Positions 27,101-37,030 of a stretch of DNA of 64,000 nt are shown piece after piece; position 1 is the stretch's first letter; each line of letters opens with the position of its first letter. The DNA is from Anopheles merus (Eukaryota; Arthropoda; Insecta; Diptera; Culicidae), in contig NC_054085.1 in the NCBI RefSeq assembly GCF_017562075.2, positions 36,164,039-36,228,038 of the forward strand. Reading direction: 5' to 3'. The notes below the pieces were generated by a model that ran no database searches, was not told where the DNA came from, and worked only from the letters and a program-made list of their open reading frames with translations. The position numbers were made by a program, and so were the translations under genes.

Positions 27101-30100
27101 GATAGAACAGAGCCTTTGATGGTGTGAATAATATTTTTGTTTAATATTTAAAGAGTTTTATTAGATTAATGTAACGAATTTTGCTTCGATTTTGAGTGAT
27201 GATTCGATATTATTAAAGAAAGCTTTATTTATACTTTACATTTGTGTTCCAAATGGCTTCAAGCGATTAGCCCAAATGCTTTGCTATATGTAAACTGGAA
27301 AGGGCAGGACTTGAAGTGTTAAACTAAATTACAATTAATATAAAAAAATAAATAAAAGCAGATCGAGCAATTCTATAAGAATTTAGCAATCCAATAAGAA
27401 AAAACTAAATTTACAACCTTAAAGCAAGCATGGCGTATTCAAAGCGAATCTAAAAATCTATATTAATACCGTTGTATATACTTATGCTTTTCTATCATTC
27501 TATTTTTGTACAAAAAATACACACAAACCCACACCCGCTTTGTAGTTTAAAATTCAGGTGAGTGAGTGAGTAAGTGGCCGGTGGTGTTTTTGTTCGATGT
27601 GTTTCGTGTTGCTCCGTTAGTGTTTGTTTCCGTTCACTTTCAATGTGTTTAATGTGTACTGTATGTGTTTCCTTCACAAAATTCGTTCCGATTCGATTTT
27701 CGCATGCAATCAATCAACATCATCAACACCGATTTGCGATTTGATGATCCGCGTCCATCCGCTGACCGTTCTGTGTGTGTAGGGTTTAGTTTGCAGTGTG
27801 CGCTGTTTATCACACTTGGTCGCTTGGTAACATCATCGCTCTCTCTCGCTCTCGCTCTTTGCTGTATTGCGATCGGATGAGAGGAAGATGATCGATGTTG
27901 TTTTTCCTTCCACGCCGGGGTTTGTTTGTTTACATTTTCGCTTTCCACTGCTGGTCGTGCGCATCACGCCGGTTCGGGTGAAATGATCACTTAATGGCAA
28001 TCATACGCTGTGGACGGTTCGTCGTCTGGTTTAAGGTGTTTTGTTTTTAGAATTTTTGTTATGAAAGCAAGCGATAGTGATTTATTGCCAGTGATTCAGA
28101 GGAGGATGGACTCGCTTCGATAGAAAGGGTGTAAATTTGTACTGAACGATGATGCAACATTGAAAACTTTGTTTTATCAACAACATTATAAGCGTTTTTT
28201 TAAGTAGATTTATCTCTCTTGTAGTTTGGGTTATTATGATTAATTTAACTCTTTAGTATTCATTTGATTTTATGATCCTTATTGTTAGTCTTTTTAATAG
28301 AGTATTCATTTTAGTTTATGTATAATTGTATGCTTGTAACTGTTCGTTTCCATCTTGCGTGTTATCTGCTATCGCTCAAATATGTAACAATAATAAAACT
28401 CACCTTAAAATGATCTTGTATAAAAGCAATACAAACTTATCGCAACCTGTAAAAGTATCCGATTCCCAAATGATCAACCCACAACATCAAAGATAACAAC
28501 CTTTTCCGGCAATTCTTCAGCATCATCAAGCCATGAAAATGCATACTTAGCCTAGCCAAACTGTCCTTTTGAACCTTTGGAAACCCCTTTTTTGACATGC
28601 TTTGACTCCCATTGTTATCCTAACCTATTTATCCCAAATCATTTAATTTAATTGCCGATTTAATTTCCCTACCGCATTGATTTCATAACGCTCACGCCGT
28701 TATGAATCGCCTTTAATTAATTGGTGATACGGCGGAGAACTCAGAACGGGGTTTCTCGTTCGATACGCCCCAAATCATCTTTCCATTTTTGCTTCCCCAC
28801 AAAAGATTTTCGATACCGTTTTTGTTGGATTTTGGTAGTGAATGAACCGTTTTTAGAAACCCCGTTTCCACCTTTTTCGTTCCATTTTCTTTGGTTGTGC
28901 ATGCTGCGAGCACATTCATTCCGGTGTCTTGGGTTTTTCTGGGGGGTTTTTACGCACTATCTCCTGCCCCGCCAGCACAGCACTAACACTGATGGACGTT
29001 TTTTCATTTCCGCACAGGAGATACGCCTGTTTGATACGATCGATTGGGTCGGATCCGGTCCTCCGGTGGCGGAGCCGCGCTGTGGCTTTCGTGGGGAAAA
29101 GTGTATCAGTAAGTAAAGAGGGTCGCATCATCATATCACGGCAAAGGATCACTTACCTCATTTTATCCCTCACTTTCTCTTTTTCATTGAATAGGTTACA
29201 CGGGCGAAATAACGGGTGGCATTGCCGGTGGGGCCCTGCTGCTGCTCGGTGTCGTCTCGCTCGTCCTCTACCGGAACTGGCGCTACGAGCAGGAGCTCGA
29301 CAGTCTGCTGTGGAAGGTTGACTTTCGGGAAATTCAAATGCACGAAAATGAGAAGGTAACGGCCGGACAGAAGATGACACGGGTAAGTGTGTGTGTGTGC
29401 GTGTGTGTGCCGTTCCCATGCCTACTATGTTTCGCTGCCTGTCGAAACTTTCGGACAGGTGGCAAAACGAGCCCGTCGATGGTCGATTGCGCATTGATTG
29501 CGTTCGCGTACGGTACGGTAGTGCCGCCCCGGGAATAGAACTTTGTTGCAGACGGTTTTGCAAAGTCCCTCCCGCGATGAGGGTCGACCTTTTTTTTGCC
29601 GCGTAAGGTCGCGTAGTGACCTAGTTTTGTGCGAGCCGTTCTGTTCCGGGGTGGGTTTTTTGGTTGTTATTTTTGTGCTCTAAACATTGTTTCTCGAAAC
29701 CACGAGCAACCCCTGCTGCGTAATGATGGACGGTACAAGCGTTGACACGCACCGTGCGCCTAATTCCGCAGCGCACGATATGGGTCGATGAACTTCAATA
29801 GCTAGCGAGTGAGTGAAACTTGCTCGGTGTTCGGTCATGTCAGTGGAAAATAAATAAATAATAACGATTTCCGCTCCGTCCGTGGCACGTGTGTGTGTGT
29901 GTGGGAGACGCTTTGTGTATGTGTTAACAGGCGTCATGATTTTACAGAAAGGTCTTAGCATTGACACCGTGCTTGATGAGGGTCGCGCTGAATCGTTTAC
30001 TATTGTTCGTTTTGGGGAAAGTTTTTTTTTTGTAACATATTTTGCATATTAGTTCAAAAGTATAAGGCAAAGCCAAAGCTGAATATTGGCTTTATTGTGA

Positions 30101-32838
30101 ATGTTCGTTTTCATAAAAGAACCCTAATTCATGGAACATTAGCTTTTATCCTATAAAAATGTGTCAAATCACGTTTGTAATATTTAAAGTGATATTTATG
30201 CAATATTTAATAATTTAATTTAAATATCTTTTTATAAGCATTTCCTCAATGGAGACGCATGGTCGTTGGTACGACCGACTCGATTAAATGTATATTATTT
30301 GATTTATCTTATCATTTGTATTTCAATTTCACTCAATCTTATCATTTTTTTCCTCCCTTTTCACTCCCTCCAGTCCACCCACCCGCTGATACGGACGAGC
30401 CAGGTCAGCTTAAGCTCCAACCCGGACCTGGACTTTCGCTACTCGACCATCTTCACCCCGATCGGGCTGTACAAGGGCCAGCTGTACGCGATCAAGAAGG
30501 TGAAGAAGAAAAGCATCGACATTACGCGCGAGATGAAGAAGGAGCTGAAGCTGCTGCGCGACATGCGCCACGACAACCTGAACGCGTTCATCGGCGCCTG
30601 CACCGATCCGCCCAACATTTGCATCATCACCGATTACTGCAACCGGGGGAGTTTGAAGGTGAGTGCCGAGGGGGTGAGACACTGGTTTTTGCTCTTTCGC
30701 TCTCCCTCAATGCTAACACTTCCCTCCCTCTCCGCAGGACGTGCTGGAAAACGAGGACGTCAAGCTGGACAACATGTTTACGGCCTCGATGGTGGCGGAC
30801 ATACTGCGCGGCATGATCTATCTGCACGACTCGCCGCTCCGCTTTCACGGGTCGCTCCGCACGTCCAACTGTCTGATCGACTCCCGGTGGGTGGTGAAGC
30901 TGAGCGACTTTGGGCTGTTTGCGTTCAAGCAGGGCTCGGAGGAGGTGCCGGACGAGAAGGAAAAGCTGGAGGAAAAGTGTCAAAGTAAGTGTTAGTGAGG
31001 TTGTAGTAGAAAATGAAACCAAACCACAGTGAAATTCGTGTTGGAATTGTTCACCAACACAAGGAAACTTATTTATAGGTTAGAAACAGGTAAACAATGC
31101 TGCTATTTCAAGCACAAACGATCGCTTTATTACGTGATCAATTCACTTCATTTCCTTCACACCTTCAAGTCGTTCAATTGGGGTTCGTTTTCCGCACAAC
31201 TACTGCGCAACATACAGTCTAATTGTTTCTCTCTCGTTCCTCCGACAGAACTGCTGTACCGTGCGCCCGAACTGTTACGCGCTGGCCCGACCGCCACCGT
31301 GCCGGGCACCCCGAAAGGTGACGTCTACTCGTTCGGCATCGTGCTGTACGAAATCTTCACCCGGCGCGGTCCGTTCGGGGAAATCGAATGCACACCGATG
31401 GAGTGTCTCAAGCGCGTCCTAAACCCCCTCGACCCGAACACCCCATTCCGGCCCGCCATACAGCCGCTGGAAACGTCGTTCGACTGTGTGCGCGACTGCC
31501 TGAAGGAGTGCTGGGCCGAGCGGCCCGAAGATCGGCCCGACTTTAAGACGATCCGCAACCGACTGCGCGTCCTGCGCAAGGGCATGCGGCCCAACATCTT
31601 CGACAACATGATGGCGATGATGGAGAAGTACGCCAACAATCTGGAGCAGCTGGTGGACGAGCGGACGGACCAGCTGCAGGAGGAGAAGAAGAAGACGGAA
31701 GCGCTGCTGCTGGAGATGCTGCCCCGGCCGGTGGCGGAGCAGCTCAAGCGGGGCCACAAGGTGGAGGCGGAAAGCTACGATCTGGTGACGATCTACTTCA
31801 GCGACATCGTCGGCTTTACGTCGATGTCGGCGGAGAGCACGCCGCTGCAGGTGGTCGACTTTCTGAACGATCTGTACACGTGCTTCGACTCGATCATTGG
31901 CCACTACGACGTGTACAAGGTGGAGACGATCGGGGACGCGTACATGGTCGTGTCGGGGCTGCCGATCCGGAACGGGCTGATCCACGCGGCCGAGATAGCG
32001 TCCATGTCGCTGCAGCTGCTGGAAGCGGTGGCGGAGTTCAAGGTACGCCACCGGCCGAACGATCGGCTGTATCTGCGCATTGGCATCCATTCGGGACCGG
32101 TGTGTGCGGGCGTGGTGGGGCTGAAGATGCCGCGGTACTGTCTGTTTGGCGACACGGTCAACACGGCGTCGCGCATGGAGTCGACGGGCCAGCCGCTCAA
32201 GATCCACTGCAGCTTGCAGACCAAAGAGATCCTGGACTCGCTCGGCGGGTACCAGTTCCAGGAGCGCGGTCTGGTGCCGATGAAGGGCAAGGGCGACCAG
32301 CGGACGTTCTGGCTGGTGGGCGAGGATCCGGATGCGCGGGCGAGGCGCACCAAGGAGCGTACCGAGCGGCGGGGCTCGCGGGCGTTGAACAAGTATCTGG
32401 GGATGCTGAAGAGCGTCACCAATCTGCCCGGAGTGCGCAGCTCGCTCAAGAGCCGGTCGCTCGGGCTGCCGCGCGGCTCGCTGCCTCGCTCCTCTAGTCT
32501 GGAGTCACCGAAAAGACTGAGATTCGCCAGTGGAGCCATGCTCGAGCAACATCGGTACCATCGGTCAGTAAACCCGGTGGCCTTTGGCTCGCGTGGAAAG
32601 CTAAAGCGTTTTCTTGCTCTCTCGTTTTAGGTACAGCGATGACGCGCTGATGGAGGTCATCTCGGACAGTAGCATCCGGCGGTCGGATTACAGCATTTCG
32701 GACGGTGCGGAAGACATCACTGCCTCCTGCCCGTGCATCGAGCACCTGGGGACGGACCCGCCGGCCGATCCCGCCTATCTGCTAACGAACGGTCCGACGG
32801 TAACGACACCGCTGCTCAACAACAGCATCGCCACCTAG
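17888..32838 (+). CDS. Receptor-type (membrane) guanylyl cyclase, 14 coding exons
   Basis: The product makes cGMP from GTP at the plasma membrane, and family members usually work as homodimers gated by an extracellular ligand. The 14 exons splice to 3741 nt, a 1246-aa protein. Residues 1-58 hold a long charged start and a hydrophobic signal segment ending in ALTGA. Residues about 60-470 are an ANF-receptor-type ligand domain. One membrane helix spans about 505-525. A kinase-homology domain follows (about 565-845), with the VAIK-type Lys603 and DFG at 714-716. HRD is replaced by HGS at 694-696, as expected of a pseudokinase. A coiled-coil linker covers about 855-905. The cyclase domain (about 905-1095) has metal ligands Asp925 and Asp969, guanine-selecting Glu965 and Cys1037, and catalytic Asn1044 and Arg1048, so it should be active. 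A basic, Ser-rich tail of about 145 residues ends the protein. I cannot say which Drosophila paralogue is the orthologue, so no symbol is given. Confidence 0.95.
18129..20751 (+). other. Intron 1 (2.6 kb)
   Basis: GTAAGT...TAG intron. I see no embedded gene. The content is AT-rich unique sequence. Confidence 0.8.
20752..20990 (+). CDS. Cyclase exon 2: ligand domain
   Basis: It opens GLQISGAITLAMAEVND, completing the split Gly codon after RP in exon 1. This is the conserved PG(L/F)xISGAI segment of receptor cyclases. It continues to NLPMISY, phase 0, with the donor GTGAGT at 20991. Cys in QETCVHEG is a likely disulfide residue. Confidence 0.93.
21077..21199 (+). CDS. Cyclase exon 3: ligand domain
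   Basis: Forty-one codons starting FCTHNETSNKKHFPTFARTR and ending LLAYNWTQ. These are hallmark ANF-receptor sequences, with a likely N-glycosylation site NET. It is flanked by TTTCAG and GTAGGT, with phase 0 at both ends. Confidence 0.95.
21200..21538 (+). other. Intron 3 (339 bp) with GT microsatellite
   Basis: GTAGGT...AAG intron. A (GT)n run lies at about 21233-21255 and a pyrimidine-rich (CTC)n stretch near 21425-21450. The acceptor TCTTTAAG is weak but is fixed by the conserved next exon. Confidence 0.8.
21539..21725 (+). CDS. Cyclase exon 4: ligand domain
   Basis: Begins VSFLYRASDNGELDAVAETL, continuing NWTQ from exon 3 as family members do, and ends EDTR plus one base (phase 1). The donor is GTAAGT at 21726. 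Confidence 0.9.
21726..22712 (+). other. Intron 4 (987 bp)
   Basis: AT-rich intron with no gene. It holds a CTCF-like site at 21907 and a long pyrimidine tract before the acceptor CCCCAG. Confidence 0.8.
21907..21918 (-). promoter_or_regulatory. CTCF-like core site (reverse, AGAGGGCGC)
   Basis: The + strand GCGCCCTCTGTC, preceded by CA, resembles the CTCF core in reverse orientation. It lies inside intron 4 of the cyclase gene. It is a motif match only. Confidence 0.25.
22713..22963 (+). CDS. Cyclase exon 5: ligand domain
   Basis: Completes an Ile codon and reads IYLVLGYHYEHIGLLVSLRR through to FEEFAVK. GC-rich third positions contrast sharply with the surrounding introns. Acceptor CCCCAG, donor GTGAGT at 22964, phase 0. 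Confidence 0.95.
22964..24051 (+). other. Intron 5 (1.1 kb)
   Basis: Noncoding. It contains a CTCF-like site at 23335 and no other feature I can support. Confidence 0.8.
23335..23347 (-). promoter_or_regulatory. CTCF-like core site (reverse, AGATGGCGC)
   Basis: The + strand GCGCCATCTATCG is the reverse of the core at 772 and shares GCGCCATCTAT with the site at 61242. It lies in intron 5. It is a motif match only. Confidence 0.3.
24052..24123 (+). CDS. Cyclase exon 6: short ligand-domain exon
   Basis: A 24-codon exon reading VNKYLELPPFNYRNALIFFG and ending GVKQ, phase 0 at both ends, between ACACAG and GTAAAT. It joins smoothly to the conserved EAAYLYDAV segment of exon 7. Being a multiple of three, it could be skipped without a frameshift. 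Confidence 0.9.
24124..26447 (+). other. Intron 6 (2.3 kb)
   Basis: Noncoding. It has a T-rich segment at about 24960-25330 and otherwise nothing I can name. Confidence 0.8.
26448..26593 (+). CDS. Cyclase exon 7: ligand domain
   Basis: Reads IRAEAAYLYDAVHLYANALM and continues to AYISAMG (split Gly, phase 2). EAAYLYDAV is strongly conserved in this family. Acceptor CCCTAG, donor GTAAGG at 26594. Confidence 0.95.
26704..26851 (+). CDS. Cyclase exon 8: membrane-proximal ligand domain
   Basis: Reads YLVHIDENGDATGNYTILAR and ends SPTVDRIP, phase 0. The D-x-NGD-x-x-x-NY segment is typical of the last ANF-receptor strand pair. Acceptor TCGCAG, donor GTAAGT at 26852. The preceding intron is only 110 bp. 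Confidence 0.93.
26852..29017 (+). other. Intron 8 (2.2 kb)
   Basis: Noncoding and AT-rich, especially 27040-27480. No nested gene or transposon is recognised. Confidence 0.8.
29018..29108 (+). CDS. Cyclase exon 9: juxtamembrane, Cys-containing
   Basis: Reads EIRLFDTIDWVGSGPPVAEP then RCGFRGEKCIS, phase 1. The W-x-x-x-x-PP-x-x-x-PxCGF segment with paired Cys just before the membrane is typical of the family. Donor GTAAGT at 29109. Confidence 0.92.
29195..29382 (+). CDS. Cyclase exon 10: transmembrane segment
   Basis: Reads YTGEITGGIAGGALLLLGVV and on through SLVLYRNW. This is a single hydrophobic helix followed by basic and aromatic residues that mark the cytoplasmic side. It ends in GQKMTR at a GTAAGT donor (29383), phase 0. 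Confidence 0.95.
29383..30373 (+). other. Intron 10 (991 bp)
   Basis: Noncoding. It contains GT-rich stretches near 29392 and 29888 and the word ATGGAGACGCATGGT at 30249, shared with 44.98 kb. The acceptor is CCTCCAG. Confidence 0.8.
30249..30263. repeat. Copy 1 of shared 15-bp word ATGGAGACGCATGGT
   Basis: An exact match to the sequence at about 44982-44996, with a shorter match (ATGGAGACGCAT) at about 5377. It is probably a fragment of a dispersed element, but the flanks do not align well by eye. Confidence 0.4.
30374..30658 (+). CDS. Cyclase exon 11: N-lobe of kinase-homology domain
   Basis: Ninety-five codons, phase 0 at both ends. It holds LYKGQLYAIKKVKKK with the VAIK-type Lys603, then MRHDNLNAFIGAC and IITDYCNRGSLK, typical of receptor cyclases. 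No glycine-rich loop is evident, which fits a pseudokinase. Donor GTGAGT at 30659. Confidence 0.96.
30738..30984 (+). CDS. Cyclase exon 12: C-lobe of kinase-homology domain
   Basis: Follows a 79-bp intron. It reads DVLENEDVKLDN, then IYLHDSPLRFHGSLRTSNC and VKLSDFGLF. HRD of active kinases is HGS here, so phosphotransfer is not expected. Phase 1 donor GTAAGT at 30985. Confidence 0.96.
31249..32563 (+). CDS. Cyclase exon 13: kinase C-lobe, linker, cyclase domain, tail
   Basis: The largest exon, starting LLYRAPELLR. It holds KGDVYSFGIVLYEIF, the linker LEQLVDERTDQLQEEKKK, the cyclase signature IYFSDIVGFTSMS, VYKVETIGDAYMVVSGLP and RYCLFGDTVNTASRMES, and a basic Ser-rich tail. All catalytic and base-recognition residues are present. 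The donor CG|GTCAGT at 32564 was chosen because it keeps frame with exon 14. The frame also stays open upstream into intron 12 from about 31029, but intron retention from exon 12 meets a stop at once. Confidence 0.96.
32631..32838 (+). CDS. Cyclase exon 14: C-terminus and stop
   Basis: After a 67-bp intron it reads YSDDALMEVISDSSIRRSDY and ends TTPLLNNSIAT with TAG at 32836-32838. The tail is acidic and Ser-rich and matches no domain I know. Confidence 0.88.
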
Positions 32839-33260
32839 TGGGCCATCTGTCCTTCCTTTTTTTTTCTTACCGATATCTAGTCATACGCTCAATGTCATGT
32901 GTCTGTCTGTGCTTAACTGCGATACGCAAATGGTGATAACAAAAACAAACAAACAAACAAAACTAGAAACAGGAGAGAATGTTGAAAGCGCATTATACAT
33001 AAAGAGAAAACCAGTGCAAATGAGGATTTGGAGAGGAAAGGCTAGTGTTGGACGATGGGAAGTGCTCCAGTGTTGAGTTGGGAAAGGCTGCAAGACGAGC
33101 CAAGCTATACAGGAAAGCAAGAAAACAAGAAAACAGTATTGTGAAGCGGGAGTGCCGACAGTGCAACGCGCACACATCATCCTTATCAACATCACTGTTG
33201 TTCGTTTTGTAATGTGTCGTCATCTACTAGTTGTGAAATAAATAGAGAAAGTTCACAAAA
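32839..33260 (+). other. 3'-UTR of the cyclase gene
   Basis: AT-rich, with poly-T and AAACAAACAAAC runs, ending shortly after the AATAAA at 33237. The end position is approximate. Confidence 0.6.
33237..33242 (+). terminator. Polyadenylation signal AATAAA
   Basis: A canonical AATAAA 399 nt after the stop codon, with GT-rich sequence about 30 nt further on. It is the first perfect signal downstream of the stop. Confidence 0.6.
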
Positions 33261-33975
33261 GCATTCGCTGCGGTGTCGTATTTTGTCTGTAAAACATTTT
33301 AAATACTGCTTTGAAACAGTTGTATCATCTGAAATCCAATAAATCCACTCTTTTATCGATGATGGACGAGCGAATTATCCTGAATTTGAAAATAATCTCG
33401 TTTGCGTGAATAGCGCCACCTATTGGCGAATAGCGCAAGCTGCTCGATGCGTGGAGCTTGCACAAAAGATGATGCAGATTGCATACTTTCGATGAGGAAG
33501 GGCACAATGGAGAATAACAGTCCAAATTTAGGACAAATGACAAATTTATATAAAAAATTGTGCTTTGCATGTTGTTTGGCAATTGAATGTTGAAATTTTC
33601 GGATAAAAAGGACGAATCAACTTACAGAGAAACAGAAAAGAACACAATTTGAAGAATGCATGTGTATTTACGTATCAATCCTTTTATGAATCTTTATTTC
33701 TTTCAAATCGATTGCTAGCAAAGAAAAACAATGTTATTTTAACGAATTTTTTTTGTTTATTACTTTGTACTGAAGGTTGTTTTTATATCACAGGAAAAAA
33801 TATCACACCTTAACAATGCTATTCGCAGCTCAGCAAATTGTCCCACACTTTATTCTTCAATCAATGCAGAGCAAGTGCAACAAGCACATTTAAGCGGCAA
33901 AAACGTGACTGAATACGCAATCAATACATAAATTCATCAACATTTCGTTCAAACATGATTTGTGAAGTAAATCTT
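33261..33975. other. Gap between cyclase gene and inverted duplication
   Basis: Unique AT-rich sequence with no gene. It holds one CTCF-like site at 33413. Confidence 0.6.
33413..33426 (-). promoter_or_regulatory. CTCF-like site GCGCCACCTATTGG (reverse)
   Basis: This is the best CTCF-like match in the window. It extends beyond the core (reverse complement CCAATAGGTGGCGC) and sits between the cyclase polyadenylation signal and the inverted duplication, where an insulator would be expected. The word GAATAGCGC is repeated on both sides of it. Occupancy is unknown. Confidence 0.38.
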
Positions 33976-34679
33976 GTCACGTTGCAGCACCAATCGGCCG
34001 AAATCGCATTCAGATGGAGATTTTCTGCTTATTCTGCCACTTGTTGCGTCCAAATTTCGACGTCTCAGTGTTCAGTGTTCGACTCCATAATCATCCCCCA
34101 ACTTCCCATCGAAACCCCTCAACCCGACCGATTTCAACAGAGATTTCAGAAGCGTTCCAACGGGAGTTGTGTGCTGCTTCCGCCATTCCACCTTCCTCAA
34201 TCCACCACAAGGGGGAGATCGACGATCTTCAGACGCCGTCCAGTGCCGTCCAGACGGTGGGAGAGTGAGTTACCATTATGCATTCCTGCCTGCCTGCCAG
34301 CCTGCCTGCTATCAGTGAGGCCAATCTTCTGCCATCAAACGCATAACGATCGAACTCGCGATCATACATTGCGCGATCCCCAACCTCCCTCAGACCCCTT
34401 ACTTCCTTACTCTTGATAAGGGCGATGAGAAGGAAGACTTCAGCCACAACAGAGGAAGATCCAGCGTACAGTTGCTGCTGCTCTCGCGTTGATTGAATAA
34501 TCGATGATGGGGATTTGTTTGTCTTACATTCCAACCCTCCCCAAACTACCCCATGCCATTCCACATTCCGACCGCGTGATCGTACATATTTTGGCAAATC
34601 TCTCTCTTTCTCCCTGCTTTGCTGTTCTCCATCTCACTGATCTCATCTCAGCGCTGCTACTCCCCTCACGCAGACTCAC

Positions 34680-35557
34680 CGTTCTTTGCTCACATGGCAC
34701 TCGATCGAACTGCTCACTCTCTCACTCACTCTCTCTTTCTCCCTTTCGTTTCTCGATGGCTACACGATTGCTACACACACACACACACACGTACACAGCC
34801 TCACACTTTCTGACGTTTCGAGTCGTTCTTCTTCGCCCCCAGTCTCATCAGTCCCTTCCATCGGCCAATCGCTTCTTCTTTTCTTCTTGTGTACCGATTT
34901 TAACGCAACAACAACTACTTCGACGTTCAACAACAACAGCCCCCGAGCACACTTACACGTCTCTGGCGCGCACGCTATCAACACAACAAATACAACACAC
35001 CAGCACCCTCTATCGACTTCTCCTTCACTCACTGCGCAACGCAACGCCTGCTGCCTGCTGTTGTCGTCTGTTTCTCGTTTGCATGTGCTTTGTTGTCCCC
35101 TGCTGCTGCCTGTTGTTGCTCTGTTTTTCGTGTTTCCCTTGCGTCCAGCCCTTCGTTCCACGCACACCCTTCACAACTTGCTCCCCGCTCTCTTTCTGTC
35201 TCTCGCTCGACAGTCTTTCGCAGTTCAATACAGCCTCTCACTCTCTCCTTCTTTCTCGGCACGGTGATGATGATGATGATGATGACGATGACGAGTTCTG
35301 ATATGTGCTTTGAACTCGACTTGTTCGATCCTCGAACCCACCGTAGACGTTGCTACACACAGAGCCACAACACAAACACACTCTCACTCTCTCCCTCTCT
35401 CTCCCTTTCCCTTCGCAGCCCTGCCCTGCCCTGCCCTTTCCACTGCCCTTTTTCTTCTCTTTCGATCGTCTGCTCTTTCGCACGCTTTTTCACTTACCGC
35501 AGTGGCCGCGCGCGCGATCGAGAAGAATTACGTACACACACACACACACACACACCA

Positions 35558-35609
<52 letters not shown>

Positions 35610-36000
35610 GCGCGCTATTCTCCCGCAATGGTACACACGCGGAACAACACGACACACAACATACCACCAGGGCCCGTACACCAGTCCACCACTACCAGCC
35701 GACGGGCCAAGAAGCCAACCAAATTGCTCCAGTCTCCCAGCGCCGTTTCGTTCAATCAGGGCCCATTATTGCTGTTTTTCATTACCATTATCATGCTCAC
35801 ACACAGTCACACGTCCGTCCCGTCCCACACAGTCAACAGACTCCCTTTCCGACCCTTCGTGCCGTTGAGTGAGCGATCGGGTTCGAATTTCCCTGTCCAA
35901 AGCCTCGCTCGACCCGTTCGATCGGACGATGTAAATCGATTACACACTACACCTACACCACACTGCTGCACAAACGACGACAAACAACTGACTGACTGGT
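34680..36000 (-). other. Possible 5'-UTR exon / promoter copy (left)
   Basis: On the minus strand the sequence is purine-rich with GA, GT and CAG repeats, as in long dipteran 5'-UTRs. It ends at a good splice donor AACG|GTGAGT, with the last exon base at 34680. The same donor is present in the mirrored copy at 41398. The 5' boundary given here is arbitrary. If used, this copy would be transcribed leftward, towards the 3' end of the cyclase gene. Confidence 0.25.
35533..35607. repeat. (CA)n microsatellite, left arm only
   Basis: About 75 bp of CA repeat with two interruptions. The mirrored place in the right arm (near 40545-40560) has only a short GT-rich stretch, so the tract expanded or contracted after the duplication. 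Confidence 0.95.
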
Positions 36001-37030
36001 TGCTGCTGCGTTTACTCCCAATCAATCACATTCACTAACGCACGTAGACACTGTGTGGCACTGTGTGGCACACGCACAACCATCTCCGGCCGAGACACGA
36101 TTTCAACGAACAAAAACGAACTGGCCCAACTTGCCGCGAGCCGCTGCACGCGCGATCACGCCGCGGGATCTCACGAAATGCCTCCGTGTCTCTGCCGTTG
36201 ACCGCGCTCTGGCTGGCTGGCTGGCCGTCGTCATCTCATCGTGGAATGGGTTTGTATGTGCGGCTGATTGTTTTGATTTCACGCAGCATCTAACGGGGAA
36301 ATGGAGCAAGGGACCAACACTCACACAGTTGGACGGCCGACACACGGGCTGAAAGTTGATTTCAATCCGAGCGTGCCATGGTGTTTGGTGGAGGGCCCTT
36401 TGTAGTTCGTCATCTCATCATATCACCGTTGGATACCATCGATGACGGTGTGTAGACGGCCTGCTCGTCGTTGTCGTCGTCGTGTGAGCGCCTACTGAGC
36501 ACGCATTCGTATTCGCTGATAAGAGCGAGCTCGTGGCGAGAGCGTGAGAGACCGTGAGCGCCTTGCACAAAAATGCCGGTTTGATGCATTTCGTTCCTGA
36601 TAACGGAAGCGACGACTGAGGAATGCGTGCATGTACAGTGCTCGCGGGTACAGTGCCGTGCAGCAAATGCATGCAGCTGAAATGAAGCAACAAGTGTGCG
36701 GCACTGTATGGACGATTGGAGGCAGACCGAGAGATGCATTATGTTGCTGTATTTCTTCGATATTGTACGCGAAGTGGCTCTCGATTGCGCTCGAAATTCA
36801 CGCAAAGCTCACCAATTCGTGCGTCATGATCTCCATTGTGGGTCTGTTACCAAGCGCAGTGACAATGTGCGAATATCACATGGACAAGGTTTGTTTTAAG
36901 CGTGGCTGTGACGCTATTTTCAAACAATTGGTCAGATTTAGTGCGAGGAAGGTGTAAAAACCGTCCCGTCTTTCGCTAATAGAAGCTAATTGAATGCTAA
37001 TAGAGTGGAGGAGTAAATTTAGCACTCGGA

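Larger units (their letters stand above)
33976..37030. repeat. Left arm of 3-kb inverted duplication
   Basis: The sequence recurs as its reverse complement at 39097-42185. The outer edge GTCACGTTGCAGCACCAA (33976) matches the reverse complement ending at 42185. The inner edge AGCACTCGGA (37030) matches the one starting at 39097. Identity is high by eye (I estimate around 95%), with scattered substitutions and small indels. No protein can be supported in it. The + strand is pyrimidine-rich, as expected of an untranslated exon read on the minus strand. Confidence 0.93.

Noticed and set aside
31029..31248. Extension of the exon 13 frame into intron 12
   Set aside because: The conserved KLLYRAPE junction fixes the acceptor at 31248/31249, and the upstream peptide does not resemble the family.
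31419..32207. 262-codon minus-strand frame opposite cyclase exon 13
   Set aside because: A shadow of GC-rich codons in the real exon. Its Arg/His-rich translation has no homology that I recognise.
34504..36038. Long + strand frames in the left arm (up to 265 codons)
   Set aside because: They are Ser/Leu/His/Thr-rich translations of simple repeats, and their right-arm counterparts break frame. They are low-complexity artefacts.
36410..36805. 131-codon open frame (minus) with a near-identical 131-codon partner at 39347-39742 (plus)
   Set aside because: The match is simply the inverted duplication. The opposite strand is equally open and equally conserved, indels near the ends are not multiples of three, and no domain is recognisable.
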